DNA of 64,000 nucleotides from Roridomyces roridus. Its lineage: Eukaryota; Basidiomycota; Agaricomycetes; Agaricales; Mycenaceae. This document shows positions 10,145-22,161 of the stretch, one piece after another. Below the pieces are notes generated by a model. The model was given only the letters and a program-made list of their open reading frames with translations, had not been told where the DNA came from and ran no database searches. Both the position numbers and the translations under genes were made by a program. The DNA lies in assembly GCA_029378245.1 (NCBI GenBank), contig JARKIF010000008.1, forward strand, positions 868,001 through 932,000. Reading direction: 5' to 3'. Position 1 is the first letter of the stretch; every line of letters begins with the position of its first letter.

Positions 10145-10702
10145 TTAGTCCGCTCCTGCAGAGGCAGGTTTTTCGACCTTCTTGGGTGGCCGACCTCGCT
10201 TCTTGGGTTCTGCATTGGGGTCGGCCGGCACCTGCGATTTTGGCGGCCGGCCTCGCTTGCGTTTGGGGGTAGGCTCCTCGTCTGGCCCAGACTCGTCGTC
10301 TTTCGCGTCCTCTTCCTTCTTTTCCTGGGACGAGATGAGAAAAGGACGCGTGGTAGGAAGGCGCGTAAGCGGTACCTTTGGAGGACGACCACGCTTGCGG
10401 GGGACAGCAGAAGTAGACGCCTCTCCCTCACCAGAGGGGGCCGTCGGGGCCTGTTTCTTGTTTTTGCTGCCCTTGGGACGACCACGACCTGAAGAAAGAG
10501 TTAAGTTCATTCACCCTACATTCCTTGTGCATTCCCACCGCGTTTTACGGGTTGCTCTGGCGGATCAGCGACTGGGATGGGTTCAGATGGGGCGCGTCGA
10601 TAAAGGCGTGATGTAGTCACCTGCATCGAGGTCAGCAGGTGCATCCTCTGTGGGCTGGTCGTCTTTGAGAGCGTCGTCGACCTCGTCGTGAGTAGGGGCC
10701 AT
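10145..10702 (-). CDS. AT-hook (HMGA-like) chromatin protein
   Basis: Three exons (10621-10702, 10376-10488, 10145-10324) encode 124 residues. Four AT-hook cores are visible (GRGRPKG and three KRGRPPK), separated by acidic or Pro-rich linkers, with an acidic N-terminus (MAPTHDEVDDALKDDQ). Such proteins bind the minor groove of AT-rich DNA and act in chromatin. The second intron (10325-10375) is 51 bp, a multiple of three, and contains no stop, so retention would add 17 residues and give a 141-residue isoform. Head to head with YOS9, 175 bp between start codons. Confidence 0.85.
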
Positions 10703-10877
10703 GGGGGGAAATAGAGGGAAAGGAACCCGAATTGCTTCTCAGAAATTGCCTTTAATATACTTATGGACACCCTGCATTTTTGGCAGCCTGATTTCGAGCA
10801 TCGGATAGATCGTTAATTCCGAGTAACGTCAATCCCCGCCGCGGAGTCGAGCCACGGAGTCGACCACGTGGCCCAAT

Positions 10878-12563
10878 ATGCTGCTCCTTCCGCTCCTCCT
10901 TCCTCTCGCTGCTGCCCGCATCCTCAACTCTCCCGAGGACCCCTTCGCGTTCCCAAAGTACCGCGTCGACTTTCTCAACCATCTCCCTCTTGCCAACGAA
11001 ACCGCGCAGCACTGGCTCGCCCATGGCCTCGCGGGTGGCGAACGCGAGTTTCTTGAACAACCCTGGGACGACTTTTGGCATCCCCCGGCACTCGGGAACG
11101 GCGACGACCAGCTCACGTTTGTTGTCGCCGACCAGGACGTGTCTCTGGTCTGGAGCTTTCTAATTGGTTCGCAAACAATTAAACTCTGTGCAGCAGTCTC
11201 CCGACGCCGCTGATGACTACGCCCTGGAGTACCTGAAAATGGGACCTGACGAGTATCTCTGTCTCGTCCCCAAGCCACTGGAGGCGCCGCCGCCCGAGGA
11301 AGAGCCAGAAGAAGACATCACTGCCGCCCATAGTTGGTCCCTCCTCCTCCCGCTCGCCGGCACCTGTCTCTATGTGTGTGACTGTTCCGCGACCTTGGGT
11401 GTAATTAATTTATATCGAAGCACCGGCAAGCCTGGTTTACATATTCGTACTGTCACAATGAAGAAATTCGCCAGTTCCGTGAACTGATCCAGGCACGTCC
11501 CCTCCCCACCGGTATGTGTGCGAAACCTTTTTGTGGATCTTTCTCTTACAGGGCGAATACATACAGGTGCCCATCCCCCAGAAGAAGATCCCGATGTTGG
11601 CGTCTTTTTCTTGTTTATTTTTATTTCTCTACTGACAGAACCTTGTCCAGTGGGAGTCCTACACGCTGGGGCGCGCCCCGGCCACAGCTGAACCCGGCGC
11701 CGACCTCACTGTCGCACAACAGGACGCCATCGCTGCAGACCTAGAACTCGCTCGCAGTGCTGGCTCCCGCTACCTCGTCCAGCGCTGGGGTGACGGCACG
11801 ATTTGCGACAAGACCGGGTATGCCCGAATTCCTGTCCCCGCCCGCCACGCATCTAACGTACTTGGACAGTAAACCCCGTGAAGTGGAGGTGCAGGTAAAA
11901 TGGGTGTTTTCTATGCACCCACATGGTCTCTGACCGCGCTTATAGTTCCACTGCTCCATGGCGACAACGGACACGATCGCGTTTATTAAAGAGTCCAAGA
12001 CATGCGCCTACGTACTCGTCGTGCACACGCCACGGCTCTGCGGCGAACCCGGTTTCATGTCGAGTCGGGATGCCGGTGAGCAAGCGTCGATTGCTTGCCG
12101 TGAGGTTGTCGCCGGAGAACCAAGTGATCAATCCGACGCTGCGTTCTTACCCGACGCCGACCACCCCCTCAAGCTCGCACATCAGCGGCCGAAATTACCT
12201 CCGCCGCCACCCCCCAAGGTCAAGGATGCGACGACAGGCAGCAATGGCAAATATAGTGAGGCGCTCCGCAAGGCGCTCGATACACTCAAGGAAATCAACT
12301 GGCAGGGGGGCGAGGTTGAGTTGTTCGAAGATGGTGAGGCTATTGTGTTTGAAATTCCACTAGAGGACGACGACAATTTCTTGGAAGATGGAGAGTATGA
12401 TGCGGACCGGATCGCCCATGTTTTGCGCGAGGCAGGCTTCGATATCAAGATGGATGCTCTGCCAGAAAAAACCAACAATAAAAAGAAGAAGACCGGGGAA
12501 GAGAAGCAGGACGAGTCTGATGCAGCAGCTGACCGCCGACGAAAGATTGACGAGCTGCTCTGA
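10878..12563 (+). CDS. YOS9: ER-associated degradation lectin YOS9 / OS-9
   Basis: Seven exons (10878-11138, 11194-11373, 11421-11511, 11552-11595, 11651-11817, 11870-11894, 11946-12563) encode 461 residues. A signal peptide (MLLLPLLLPLAAARI) is followed by the OS-9 N-terminal block (FAFPKYRVDFLNH). The PRKCSH/MRH lectin domain then shows MGPDEYLCLVPKP, QAWFTYSYCHNEEIRQFRE, DWESYTLGRAP, RYLVQRWGDGTICDKTGKPR and FHCS, with conserved cysteines. In yeast this lectin reads trimmed N-glycans on misfolded proteins for the HRD1 ligase in the ER lumen. The C-terminus is Lys-rich and lacks an HDEL-type signal, so retention probably depends on partners. Confidence 0.9.
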
Positions 12564-12910
12564 GATGCACGGATGCGGTTGTATGATATTTTAATTGTCG
12601 AAACGATGGGATACAGAATAATTACAGCAGTGTGTCTAAGCGGGGGAATAGATAAAGATGTGAGGTGTAGAAGAGACCACATGCAAGTATTGGCCCGCGG
12701 ACTCGACGCTAATACGCCGTGGGGGAGAGCCAAGGTATAGTATACCATGTAAGAATAAATGAGGAAAGATACGCATGAAGATAATGTAGAGGCGTAGAAG
12801 GCGGAGGGGCGGAAAGATGAGATGGAAAGAAAGAAGTGCGAAGATCCAGGTAGTTGTCCATCCGAAGGATGCTCCAGTTTCCATTCCAAAAGTCCGTCCG
12901 AGGGTAAAGA
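12564..12910. other. Convergent 3' region, YOS9 / kinase
   Basis: About 350 bp between convergent stop codons. A 235-codon minus-strand ORF overlaps it but lies antisense to YOS9 and shows no domain. No gene is supported. Confidence 0.5.
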
Positions 12911-15385
12911 CTAAAAGAACCGCCGCTTGCCCTGCTTCTCGTCGACAGCGACCTTGATATGCATGTGTTTGGGGACCACGCCAGCACGCGAACAAGGCTC
13001 GATGCTCTTGAGCCACTCATCTCCATCGTCCTCCTCCTCCGGGTCCATGTCGTGGTCCGCGCAAAAGCCAGGAGCAGTGTCCACGGCACCGTCGTGTCCA
13101 TGTCCGTGGCAGCCACACAGCAGGCTACTCGACTTGCCCTTGCCCTTCAACAGGTCTGTGAGCGTGCACCGTCCCGCCGGCTCGACATACAACATCCTTC
13201 GCAACGCCGGACGTGTTTCACGCGGCAGCAAACGGAAGATGGACTCGGCTCCGCCCCCATGGAACGTCACTACGCTATCCGTGCGCTGCCTCTTTGACGG
13301 AGTCTTCTTCTCTGGCACAGACGCAAGCGGTGGCGACGGCGAACAAGAAGCTTGTGACTCGGCGGCAGACTCGGCCGGCTTGACCTGCACCGTATGGAAC
13401 GAGTTGAAAGTCGCAGCGCGGGCACGCGGTGGCATCGTTACTCCCAACGGCATTGTCCCCACGCGCGGCGTCGGCAGCTCGTCGATTTGAGATACTGGCG
13501 TCGACGGGAAGAGCTCTGGATAGTTGTCGCGCGGACTGATGGGAAGCGACTCGGTCGAGATTCCGGGCCGGGCAAATGTCAAGACGGAAGGGTCCATTTC
13601 CATCTCCGCTGGGCTCTCGACTCGCAAAAGAACCGGAAGCGCCGGGGTGCTATTGAACGAGCCGCTCTGCAACTGCATCCGGCGCGAACTTGCCATTTCA
13701 GGAAGCACGACGGGGGACAAGCCGCTATTTGTTGAGAGACGCGACGGCGGATCCGTGATCGAAGTGGAGCTCGAGTGCGGGTCGCCGATATAGCTGATGA
13801 GTGAGGTCGTTTCCGACGAGTTGCGTGTGCTGTTCGAGTCACCAGCAGCACGGTGGCCATTCGAGCGTGGCGAGCTAGTGCTGGCAGAGCGCTCACGGAC
13901 AGGCGCAGGCGGCGTCAGGTCCTGAGATTCACTCGGCGGAGGCATCGTAGTGCCACGCTTCGGGGCGGTATCTCGAGGAGGGGGCTTGACGGTGAGGTCG
14001 GGGTGGGCATTGACAAACGCCTTGAAACTCATGTCCGTCTTGGGATTCGGGATGGTCCATGGGAAACGGCGGAGGACCATACACATGAACATGATCCCGA
14101 CACTCCAAACGTCCGTTTTGCGCGGGTCGTAGTCCTCGCCACCGAGCACCTCCGGCGCGAGATAGGGATCGCTTCCGACGATGCCGTTCGCGGCCGTCAG
14201 AGCCTTGCCAGGGTAATGGAACACGGTCGCTGTGCCAAAGTCGATGAGCTTGACCACATTGTCCGTGCTCATGACACAATTGTCGAGTTTGAGATCCCGG
14301 TGGGCGAGACCCATCTCGTGAAGGTACTCGACGCCCTCGCACACCTGCCGGAAGACGCAGTAAATCTCGGGGCGGCACATCTTGCCCGACATGACGACAC
14401 TGAAGAGATCAAATGGAGCATATTCCATGACCTGCGTGCGGTTAAATTGAATGTCACGAGTGAAATGACGAGCAACCAACCTCGTAATAGTGGCCGTGGT
14501 CAGAGACGATGTCGACGGTCGCGATGATATTGGGGTGATGGAGGGTCGAGCCGACACAAAACTCGGCGGTGACCTTTTCTGGTAGTCCCTCTCGCTTTCA
14601 CCGGCGCGTTTAGGCCTGAACTGCTTCACGGCGAAAATGGAGCCGCCAGACTTGGTGCTGCCCTTGATGAGACGCACTGTGCCGCCGGCACCACTGCCAA
14701 GGACTTTGCCCCACTTGCCGTACTTTTTAGACAGATGGGCATGCGTTGCGTCGTGGAGGGAGTGAATGGAGGGGGAATGGGTGACGGTGTTGGAGGGGAC
14801 GGAAGTGCGTTTGCTGGGGGTCGGAGAATGGTCATCCCGCTTATTGGGCTTCTCACTGGGAACGGGTGACGGAGTCCGATCTTTACTTTGTTTGACGGGT
14901 GTCGGTTTTACGTCTCTGTCCTTTTCCTTGCGCATGAGCGATCCCAGCTTCGACTTGTTTACGGCCGTGGCCGAATCGGGCTTCGGGGAATCGAAATAGG
15001 GCCCTGCTGCGGAGGCTGGTGCAGGGGAAGATGGGTCGGGCGTTGGAGGCTGGCTGTGGACGTTTGGAGAATGTGGCATATGGTTGTTCAGGAAGCGTTT
15101 GAGGTCGTGGAGCGGGCCATGCGCGTGCTTGCCGGCCGGTGGCAGAGCAGCGGCGGCGGCATTCTCGGAGGGAGTCTGGGATCCAGGGGAACTGTTCGCG
15201 CTGGGTTTTCGCGACGACGAAAAACGGAAGCGTGAGCGTGAAGTGGGCGACGGTTCGGGGGGTTCTAAAGTTTCTGCCTCCGAAGCAGACAGGGAGGCAA
15301 GGCTGAGGGACTTGGGGGGTGGTCAGTGGGGGGAGAGGTGAAGAAGCAGTGGACGCACACTGTGCTGGACCGTGCTGGTGGCCAT
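12911..15385 (-). CDS. HAL4: NPR/HAL-family serine/threonine kinase (one frame break)
   Basis: Three exons (15359-15385, 14481-15310, 12911-14431) encode about 792 residues: a Ser/Pro-rich disordered N-terminus with [13 protein letters not shown], then a kinase domain. The kinase domain shows [12 protein letters not shown] (Gly loop), FAVKQF (Lys), [13 protein letters not shown] and [10 protein letters not shown]. The insert [15 protein letters not shown] and the block [15 protein letters not shown] are typical of the fungal SAT4/HAL4-HAL5-NPR1 group that controls ion and nutrient transporters. Near 14573-14577 one A seems to be missing (QKKV becomes QKR). The 49-bp intron 14432-14480 happens to compensate if read through, so the unspliced frame looks open although the true protein is frameshifted. 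The C-terminal tail is Cys/His/acid-rich. HAL4 versus a paralogue is not resolved. Confidence 0.85.
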
Positions 15386-15499
15386 GGTGGACGGAGAGAC
15401 GGAGGCGGGTTTGATGGATTGGCGGTTAACTTCGGTCGTAAACTTCGGACTTGTTCTGATCGTACATATGGTGTGTAATCAAAAGTACATGTTCTAAAA

Positions 15500-18156
15500 T
15501 CAGCCCTGGTCCTCCCCCTCCCGTTTCCGCTTCATTTCTCGTGTAACCCGATGCTGGGCAGCCTCGTGCTTGGCAAGCTCCATGGGCACTTTGCTCACTG
15601 GGCTCTTGGATATCTCTGATCAAATCGTCAGCGTGGTACTATCATCTAGCATCAACTCTTACCGTTTTTGAGGTCGTACCTGTCACAGCGACATTTCCAT
15701 AAGTAAATTCGCTTAAACCGAGTACCGGCACTCACATCACCTCGTCGTCCTCATTCGTGAGGAACGTTATGGCCACGCCCTGCTTGCCTGCTCGTCCCGT
15801 CCGTCCTGTTGCATCCGTGTGTCAGCAGACAAATTAGAACAAATAAAATTCATACCGATACGGTGGACATATGCCTCGATGGTCGACGCCATCTGGAAAT
15901 TGATCACGAGGCTCACGTCCTGGACATCAATACCCCGGCCAGCGAGATCAGTCGCCACCAGGACATCGCAATCCCCGCTCCGGAGCGACTGCAGCGATGC
16001 CTCGCGCTGTTCCTGATTCTTGCCGGAGTGTAGGGTGGCCGCACTCCACTTTGAGTTCCAAATTAGCATCCACCAAGCAAGCCTCGAGAAGCCTACTCAC
16101 ATTCGCACGGGCCAAATCCTTGGCAACCATGTCCGCCGTCTTCTTCTGGTTGACGAATACAATAATTGGCGAGGGATACTGACCACTGTTGAGAATCTCG
16201 AGCAATTTCTGTCTGTTTATCTGATTAGTTTCGTTCGATGATTGCCATGGTGCCCACTTTTTCTTCTCGTCCCCACTGACAAACTCGACTCGTTGTTCCA
16301 CCGTATCCACAGCGCGTCCGGCCTCACCAATCGTAATAACGGCGGGTTTCCGCAGGTATTTGCGGGCCAGCCGTTCCACGGCCGGCGGCATCGTGGCTGA
16401 GAAGAGCGTCGTGACCCGCGTTCGTCCGCGCTTGATCATAGTCTCTCCATCCACATCCATTTGCTCTCCGGTGTCCTCTCCCTGCATCGTCTCCGACGGC
16501 AGCGCGTCGAGGATGAATGTCAGGTCGGCCTCGAACCCGAGGTGCACCATCCGGTCAGCCTCGTCCATGACCACATATCGGCACTGGGACAGGACCAACA
16601 CATGTCGCTCGATAACATCCTTCAGTCGTCCAGGCGTAGCAATAATAATCTCCGCGCCTTCCCGGAGATTGAATTGTTGCTCTTCTACCGCGCGCTACAG
16701 GCTGCGTCACTCCACGTGCTTGGGTTAAAAACAGGAACTTACCCCGCCAACAATGGAGACACACTTGAAACCCAGCGGTGTTGCAAACTTGCGTGATTCG
16801 GATTCAATTTGCTGTGCCAATTCACGCGTCGGAGCCAAAATGAGCGCGTATGGCCCCAGATGGCGGTTGTCGTCCGTGAAGGGTGCCAGTTTTTCAATAA
16901 ACGAGAGCATCGGGATCACAAATGCGGCCGTTTTACCGGAACCTATGGAGATGGTGAGGTACACCGGACCGCAGAAATTGATTGTAAAATGTACCTGTCT
17001 CGGCGATACCGATAATGTCTCTGTTCTGCAGACCAATTGGGATAGCTTGACGCTGGATAGCGGACGGCTCCTTGTACCCAATCTCGTCAATGCACTCGAG
17101 GATTGTCTTGGGGATGTCCGACTCCGCCCAGGAACGCAAAGGATGCGGGATTTGACCACCTATTACACGCCAAGTGAGGGGACCAGTAGCAGGATGAGTA
17201 CACGGACGAACCTCGGGCAGAGATGCTGAAATCTTCTCGGAAAATACGCCAGTCGCGCTCTTTCATCTCCTCCAACGGCTTCTCGGTCCAATGCCTCTCG
17301 TCCAGCCCAGCCTTGGCCGCCTTCCTGCGTTCCATGGCATCAGCTAGGTGACTAGTATCAGCAGCACCATTACCCGTCCTCCTGGGTCCACTTCCACCGC
17401 CGTCGTCCATACCCGCTATACGGCCACGACCAAACATGACCTGTGCTCCTTGGCGCTGACTGCCAACCACCGCCGGTGAATCGTCGTCCATGGTGTCGTC
17501 CTGGGTGTCCCAGTCAAATACAAACTTGCGATCGTTGATTTTCCGCATTTTGCGCTTCTTCTTGTCGACACCGAGGTAACGCGAACGGATGGCGGCGCGG
17601 TCCGTATCTGACATGGGAGGCACATATGGGGTCGCTGACTCGGGCAGGGTTCCGTTGTTGTTGTTGGAAGCATGTGCAGGAACGGGTGGAGGAGGCATCG
17701 ACTCGGACAGTGTGGCCTTACTGCGATCAGCTCGTGGGCCTGTGGGCACGTTCCGGTAGCCTTCGCGAGGCGGGCCTGGAGGGGGTGGAGGGCGGCGGTT
17801 GTCGCGGTTATCACGACGTCCATGGCGGTTGTCGCGCTCAGGATTGCCATATCTGTCGTCGTCTACAGTTTAGTTAGTTGTGCCACACAAAGAAGGGCAG
17901 CACACGCACTTCGGCCGTATCGACTCTGGCTATTGCGCTCCTTTGCTCTGAGCTCTTCAGCCTCTTGCTCGAGGACGGCACGGTCTTTACGCGTAAGCTC
18001 CTCCTTCTCCTTCTGCTCTCGGATTTCCTGGGCGCGTTTGGCGATGGCTAGCTTTGCTCGTTCCTCTTTAGACAGAAATTTGGGCTTGGAAGCGGCCTCT
18101 CTCTCTGCCTTTTGTTGCTGCAAGAGAGATTCAATCGAGAGAGGTTCGGAGGACAT
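15500..18156 (-). CDS. PRP28: Spliceosomal DEAD-box helicase PRP28 (DDX23)
   Basis: Ten exons (17910-18156, 17212-17862, 16995-17159, 16743-16942, 16258-16694, 16101-16212, 15856-16048, 15736-15805, 15663-15679, 15500-15615) encode 735 residues. The product is the U5-associated helicase that exchanges U1 for U6 at the 5' splice site. The N-terminus is charged ([15 protein letters not shown]), followed by the linker [13 protein letters not shown]. Helicase motifs are [64 protein letters not shown] and [13 protein letters not shown]. Exon 9 is only 17 nt. The 45-bp intron 16213-16257 is in frame without a stop. The length matches the family. Confidence 0.95.
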
Positions 18157-18295
18157 GGATTGATGGCATCAGTTTCTTCCTTCGCCATTCTCATCGTCCG
18201 CGAGGTGTATCGACGACATCCTCCCACTCAAATAGGAGACTGTTGGAGACTAGGTCCACGGGAACGCTCAGCTAACGCGAGGCTAAAAATTTGCA

Positions 18296-18873
18296 ATGAC
18301 CTCGCGTTCAGAGACTCCAATGCAAGGCAGGAGAAATACTGGCGTGCAGCTCCTGGACGATGAGGGCGCCATCTCTGACCAGCTCGAAATCGTGCTCAAG
18401 CACATTTTCGGGAAATATTCCTTTCCACCGGCACCCAGACCAGCCGACAACCGCGTCCTCCTCCTCGTGCCTCCCGAAGGCGCCATTCTCACCCAAGAGG
18501 GCCTAGACGCGTGGGCCAGGGACACAAATGGAGCGCCTTTCTCAAGCGAAACTAAAGACGAGCTGGTAGAGTTTCTTGACGTCAACGATAACGGCGAGCT
18601 CACGTAGGCATCTTTCCCTCCCATTCACTCTTCAAAGACCGATTGGGTTTTCAGCTTCAAGGGCTTCCTGCAGATCTACCAGCTCCAGACGGAGAATGAT
18701 GAGGAAGAGACCTGGCGAGATTTGGTTTGCCATTGTCCGTTTTTTCACGAATCTCTGCTCATACCTTTCGTGTGCAGTCGAATCATGGCTTTGACCGTTC
18801 GCTTTTATTGGTCGCCACTAGAACGGAGGATGTAGTTGCTGAAGGCGCGTCGCCCGCCATCTCTCACCCGTGA
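18296..18873 (+). CDS. Small EF-hand protein related to the Miro EF-hand region
   Basis: Three exons (18296-18603, 18655-18724, 18778-18873) encode 157 residues. The core has an EF-hand loop (DVNDNGELTF) followed by FKGFLQIYQLQ and EETWRDLSNHGFD. This resembles the EF-hand plus ligand-mimic helix of mitochondrial Rho GTPases, but here it stands alone without a GTPase domain. A cytosolic calcium-binding role is likely; the partner is unknown. Head to head with PRP28, 139 bp apart. Confidence 0.75.
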
Positions 18874-19045
18874 GTGACACTCGAGGGCGCTTGTCACGTC
18901 GTTCATCCTTGCCCACAGTCTCGCTGATACCACTGGGGCATAACGACTATTACTTATACCGTGCATACGACCTTGACGCCTAGAAAACATTTACAACGTG
19001 TGTATTATGACTATGACTATTCAGTACAACAAGGAATCGTATACA

Positions 19046-21927
19046 TTAGGTTCTCTCTCTCCCCGCTTTCAGTAAATCCCGCAAGTTGTCCGACAGGACA
19101 GGCATGCTAATCGTCTTGTCCGCCGTCTGGGCAGTTCCGCGTTGACGAAGACCGTTGGTAGACGGCCTTTGTTCTTCCGCTCGTCGACGGTCGATATCCG
19201 CTACCAGCTGTGTAAACGATAGGAACAGGACCTCGGCTTGCGCCAACGTAGTGTCCAATTCGATCGTCATACTCAGTTCGTTGCAGTACTGCAAAGTGTC
19301 TTTAAATTCTTATCCACCGTGAACAAACAAAAAACCAACCTTGAGTATCTCATCAAACTGAGGTCTCTTTTCAGTCGCGGTGACGAGTGAGAAATGAAGG
19401 ACGCACCTCCACAAGATACCGAAGAATGACGTCCCGATGGGATTCAAGAACCCCAAGGGCAACAAACAGCACGAACTGATTGCTATAATAGTCGGTCCAC
19501 AGCACTTCCCATAACCGCAGAACATCCTCAAACGGAAACTCCCGTTTGAACGCGATGAGGATCCAACTACAAGGTTAATTAGCGAGAGCACATGTTTGAA
19601 AAAGAAAAAGTGGCACCGGAAACAGAAGAACAAATTGAGACCGTCCGTCTTCTCCAAATGACGGTACAGCTCGGGGTCCATGACCTCGATGAGCTCCTGC
19701 AGCGTCAGCAATTGCTTCTTCATTCCTGTTTGGTCACGAAGGAAGTTGTGTTTCTAGGTCATTTTAGAGGGGTCGAAGGAGAGACTAATCCGCGCACCAT
19801 GCGATTCATGTATTCCACAAAACACCAGAACGTCATCTCCTCATCTGCGGCCATGACTACGTACACTGGCGCACACAAGTCTGACATCCCTTGGACATAA
19901 CCTTGGCAATGGTTAGCACGGGGGATATCGATTGGTCCTTCAAACGCACCAAGTTCCTTCTCGTAGAAGTTGTAGGTGAGGAGAATCCCAGCCATACGGT
20001 CAATATGTTCGTTGGTCGGAGATTGTGCACCAATATCGCTAATTTGTGGCGATATCAGAGAATAACGCTTCATCCGCTCCTTTTCGTCATCCATCTCGGC
20101 GCTCTTGGACACGGATGGAGTGGCCGTAGGAGTAGAGAACAGAGGTTGCGATCTGTCTGTCCTGCGACAATCCACATCGATACGATGTCGTTCCTCCAAA
20201 GTGTCCGAACGGTCAAAGACCTCTGGCACTCCACACCATTCGTCCTTGGTAGCATGGTACAATTTCCTATATCTGTCAAGTCAAAAAGAAGCGGGAATGC
20301 AAACAAACGCACCTCTTCTGCTCCCATTTCTCCGCTCGCTCTGCGTCGGTAGCGTCCCATTCAAGAACACCCAAAATGAAAGGCCACGCTTGTTGTCTCA
20401 GCGTGCCCTCGGAATCAATCCCTCGTCTGAACACCTCTCTTTTCATGTGCTCAAACCGAACGGTGGGCCGCCCGTCTTCTGCAAACCAGCTGCCCCACAT
20501 CTTGGAGTCCACGGGATGCTCTGGATCCCGAGAACTCCTAGGTGTGGGTAAATTCGAGGTGGAATGTAGCAGCTCAAAGATGCCCAAAGACGACGTCTCC
20601 TCAGCCACAGAGGACGACGGCAACACTTGCGCCTCGCGTCTACGCGCCCGCTCCCCTTCTTCCGCCACGATTCGCGCCCATCGGGCAAGGTACACCCGCG
20701 CACTCTCAAATTCGCCAACACCACTTTTGTCGACCCAGCTTCCCCATTCCCACTCTCCATTGGCATTCACCAGGCTGCGAACCGGATCTGGGAGGTGCGG
20801 GATGATGGGCTTGGCCAACGGATGCGACAGAATATTTTGCGCAGCATGTCGGGTAGCTCTGGTGATGTTTGAAAACGATTGTAAAAGGGCGGTACGGGCC
20901 TGGGATGAGGATTGGGCGTTGGATGCCGGCGATGCAAGAGACCGATGCAGAACCGACGAACGATGTGAATAGGGGTTTGGGGGAGAAATTGGTGGGGACG
21001 ACAAGGGCCGCGGCCGTCGATGGGCAGGAATTGGAGAGTGGGAATTGGCATAGGACGATTGAGCCAGAATGTCGTCGACTGCATCGTCCGCGAACAGTTG
21101 CGTCGAATGTGCTTCGATATCCGCACGGGAGGGATCAACGAGGAAGAGTGAGGGTTGCAGGGTGGAACGAAGTAAATGACAGTATGACCTCAAACGGGCC
21201 AGAAGATGCTCGCCTCCCCACGAGTTGCTTGCTCTAGCAGTCACAGCGGGCGGAGGCGGGTACGAGGTAACGCTACTCTTATTGGCGGGGGGAGTAGGCG
21301 AGGGCAACGTAAATGAGCGACTTTCATCATCGTGAAACTGGTTCGAAACTATCAGTAGCTGAATGAAAGTGGTTAGCCACACGCACGTGAAGTGTAGGGA
21401 GTGTGTCGCCGTTAATGAGGTTGATGCCAATGGAGCCGTCTGTAACTCGTTCAGCGAACGCAAATGAGTGGTCCCAGTAGCATACACCACGAAGATAGGG
21501 TTGGGCGTGCACGATGAGAGAATATATTGAGGTCAAGGGAACCGAGAACGCATAGGACTCTGCCCGCTGGGTCGGCAAGTTGATCAGAACGACATCTTCC
21601 GCAGCGTATGAGCGCAGTTCATTCAGATAATATAGGACTGCGCGCACCGTCATCCTCCTCATCCAAAGTCGAGCTTTCTTCGACCTTGTTGAACTTGTCC
21701 CATTCGGTAGCACCCTTTTCGTTGAGCAATGTCTCGGGGATCCAAGCCAGAAGATAGGTGGGGTTGGCAGCTTCCTGTTTTTGAACAAGAGCTACAAAGC
21801 CAGCAATGTTGTCTCTCGCGTACGCGGTGGGGTTGACGTAGACCTTGCTCTTCACATAGACCAGACGATAGTTGAGATTGTCCTCGTCTGTCATGGACGG
21901 CGGGAGGTCGCGCTTAATCTCGACCAT
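19046..21927 (-). CDS. GYP7: TBC-domain Rab GTPase-activating protein, GYP7 type
   Basis: Ten exons (21648-21927, 21488-21595, 21387-21439, 20313-21337, 19950-20272, 19798-19901, 19617-19753, 19407-19566, 19340-19357, 19046-19288) encode 816 residues. The N-terminal domain (VYVNPTAYARDNIAGFVAL, SYAFSVPLTSIYSL) precedes a Ser/Pro-rich linker and the TBC domain. The arginine finger lies in RHRIDVDCRRTDR and the glutamine finger in GYVQGMSDL. Later TBC blocks are MDPELYRHLEKTDGLN and FPFEDVLRLWEVLWT. Members activate GTP hydrolysis on vacuolar Rab (Ypt7-type) proteins. Two introns (21440-21487, 19902-19949) are 48 bp and in frame. Exon 9 has just 18 nt. Confidence 0.92.
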
Positions 21928-22161
21928 TGAGCCGGACTACTTGCGCTCCTAAATGAGGGTTGCTGTGAAGGAGCGGGGCACACGCACTGAAAGAGTGGAC
22001 AGAGCGCTATCAAAGGAGGAAGAATGGAATTCCTCCGAGTCATCCGCCATAATATACACTGCTGCGGCGGCACTGGACGCGCAGTCTCGACGATGGCTGG
22101 CGTAAAGTGAGTAACTGTCGTCATCGATTGATCCATATGTACACCATCTCTATGTATCGTT

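Noticed and set aside
12182..12889. 235-codon minus-strand ORF over the YOS9 3' end
   Set aside because: Ser-rich translation antisense to the YOS9 acidic tail; no domain and no splice support.
13853..14527. 224-codon plus-strand ORF opposite the kinase domain
   Set aside because: Antisense to conserved kinase motifs; an Arg/His-rich composition typical of shadow frames.
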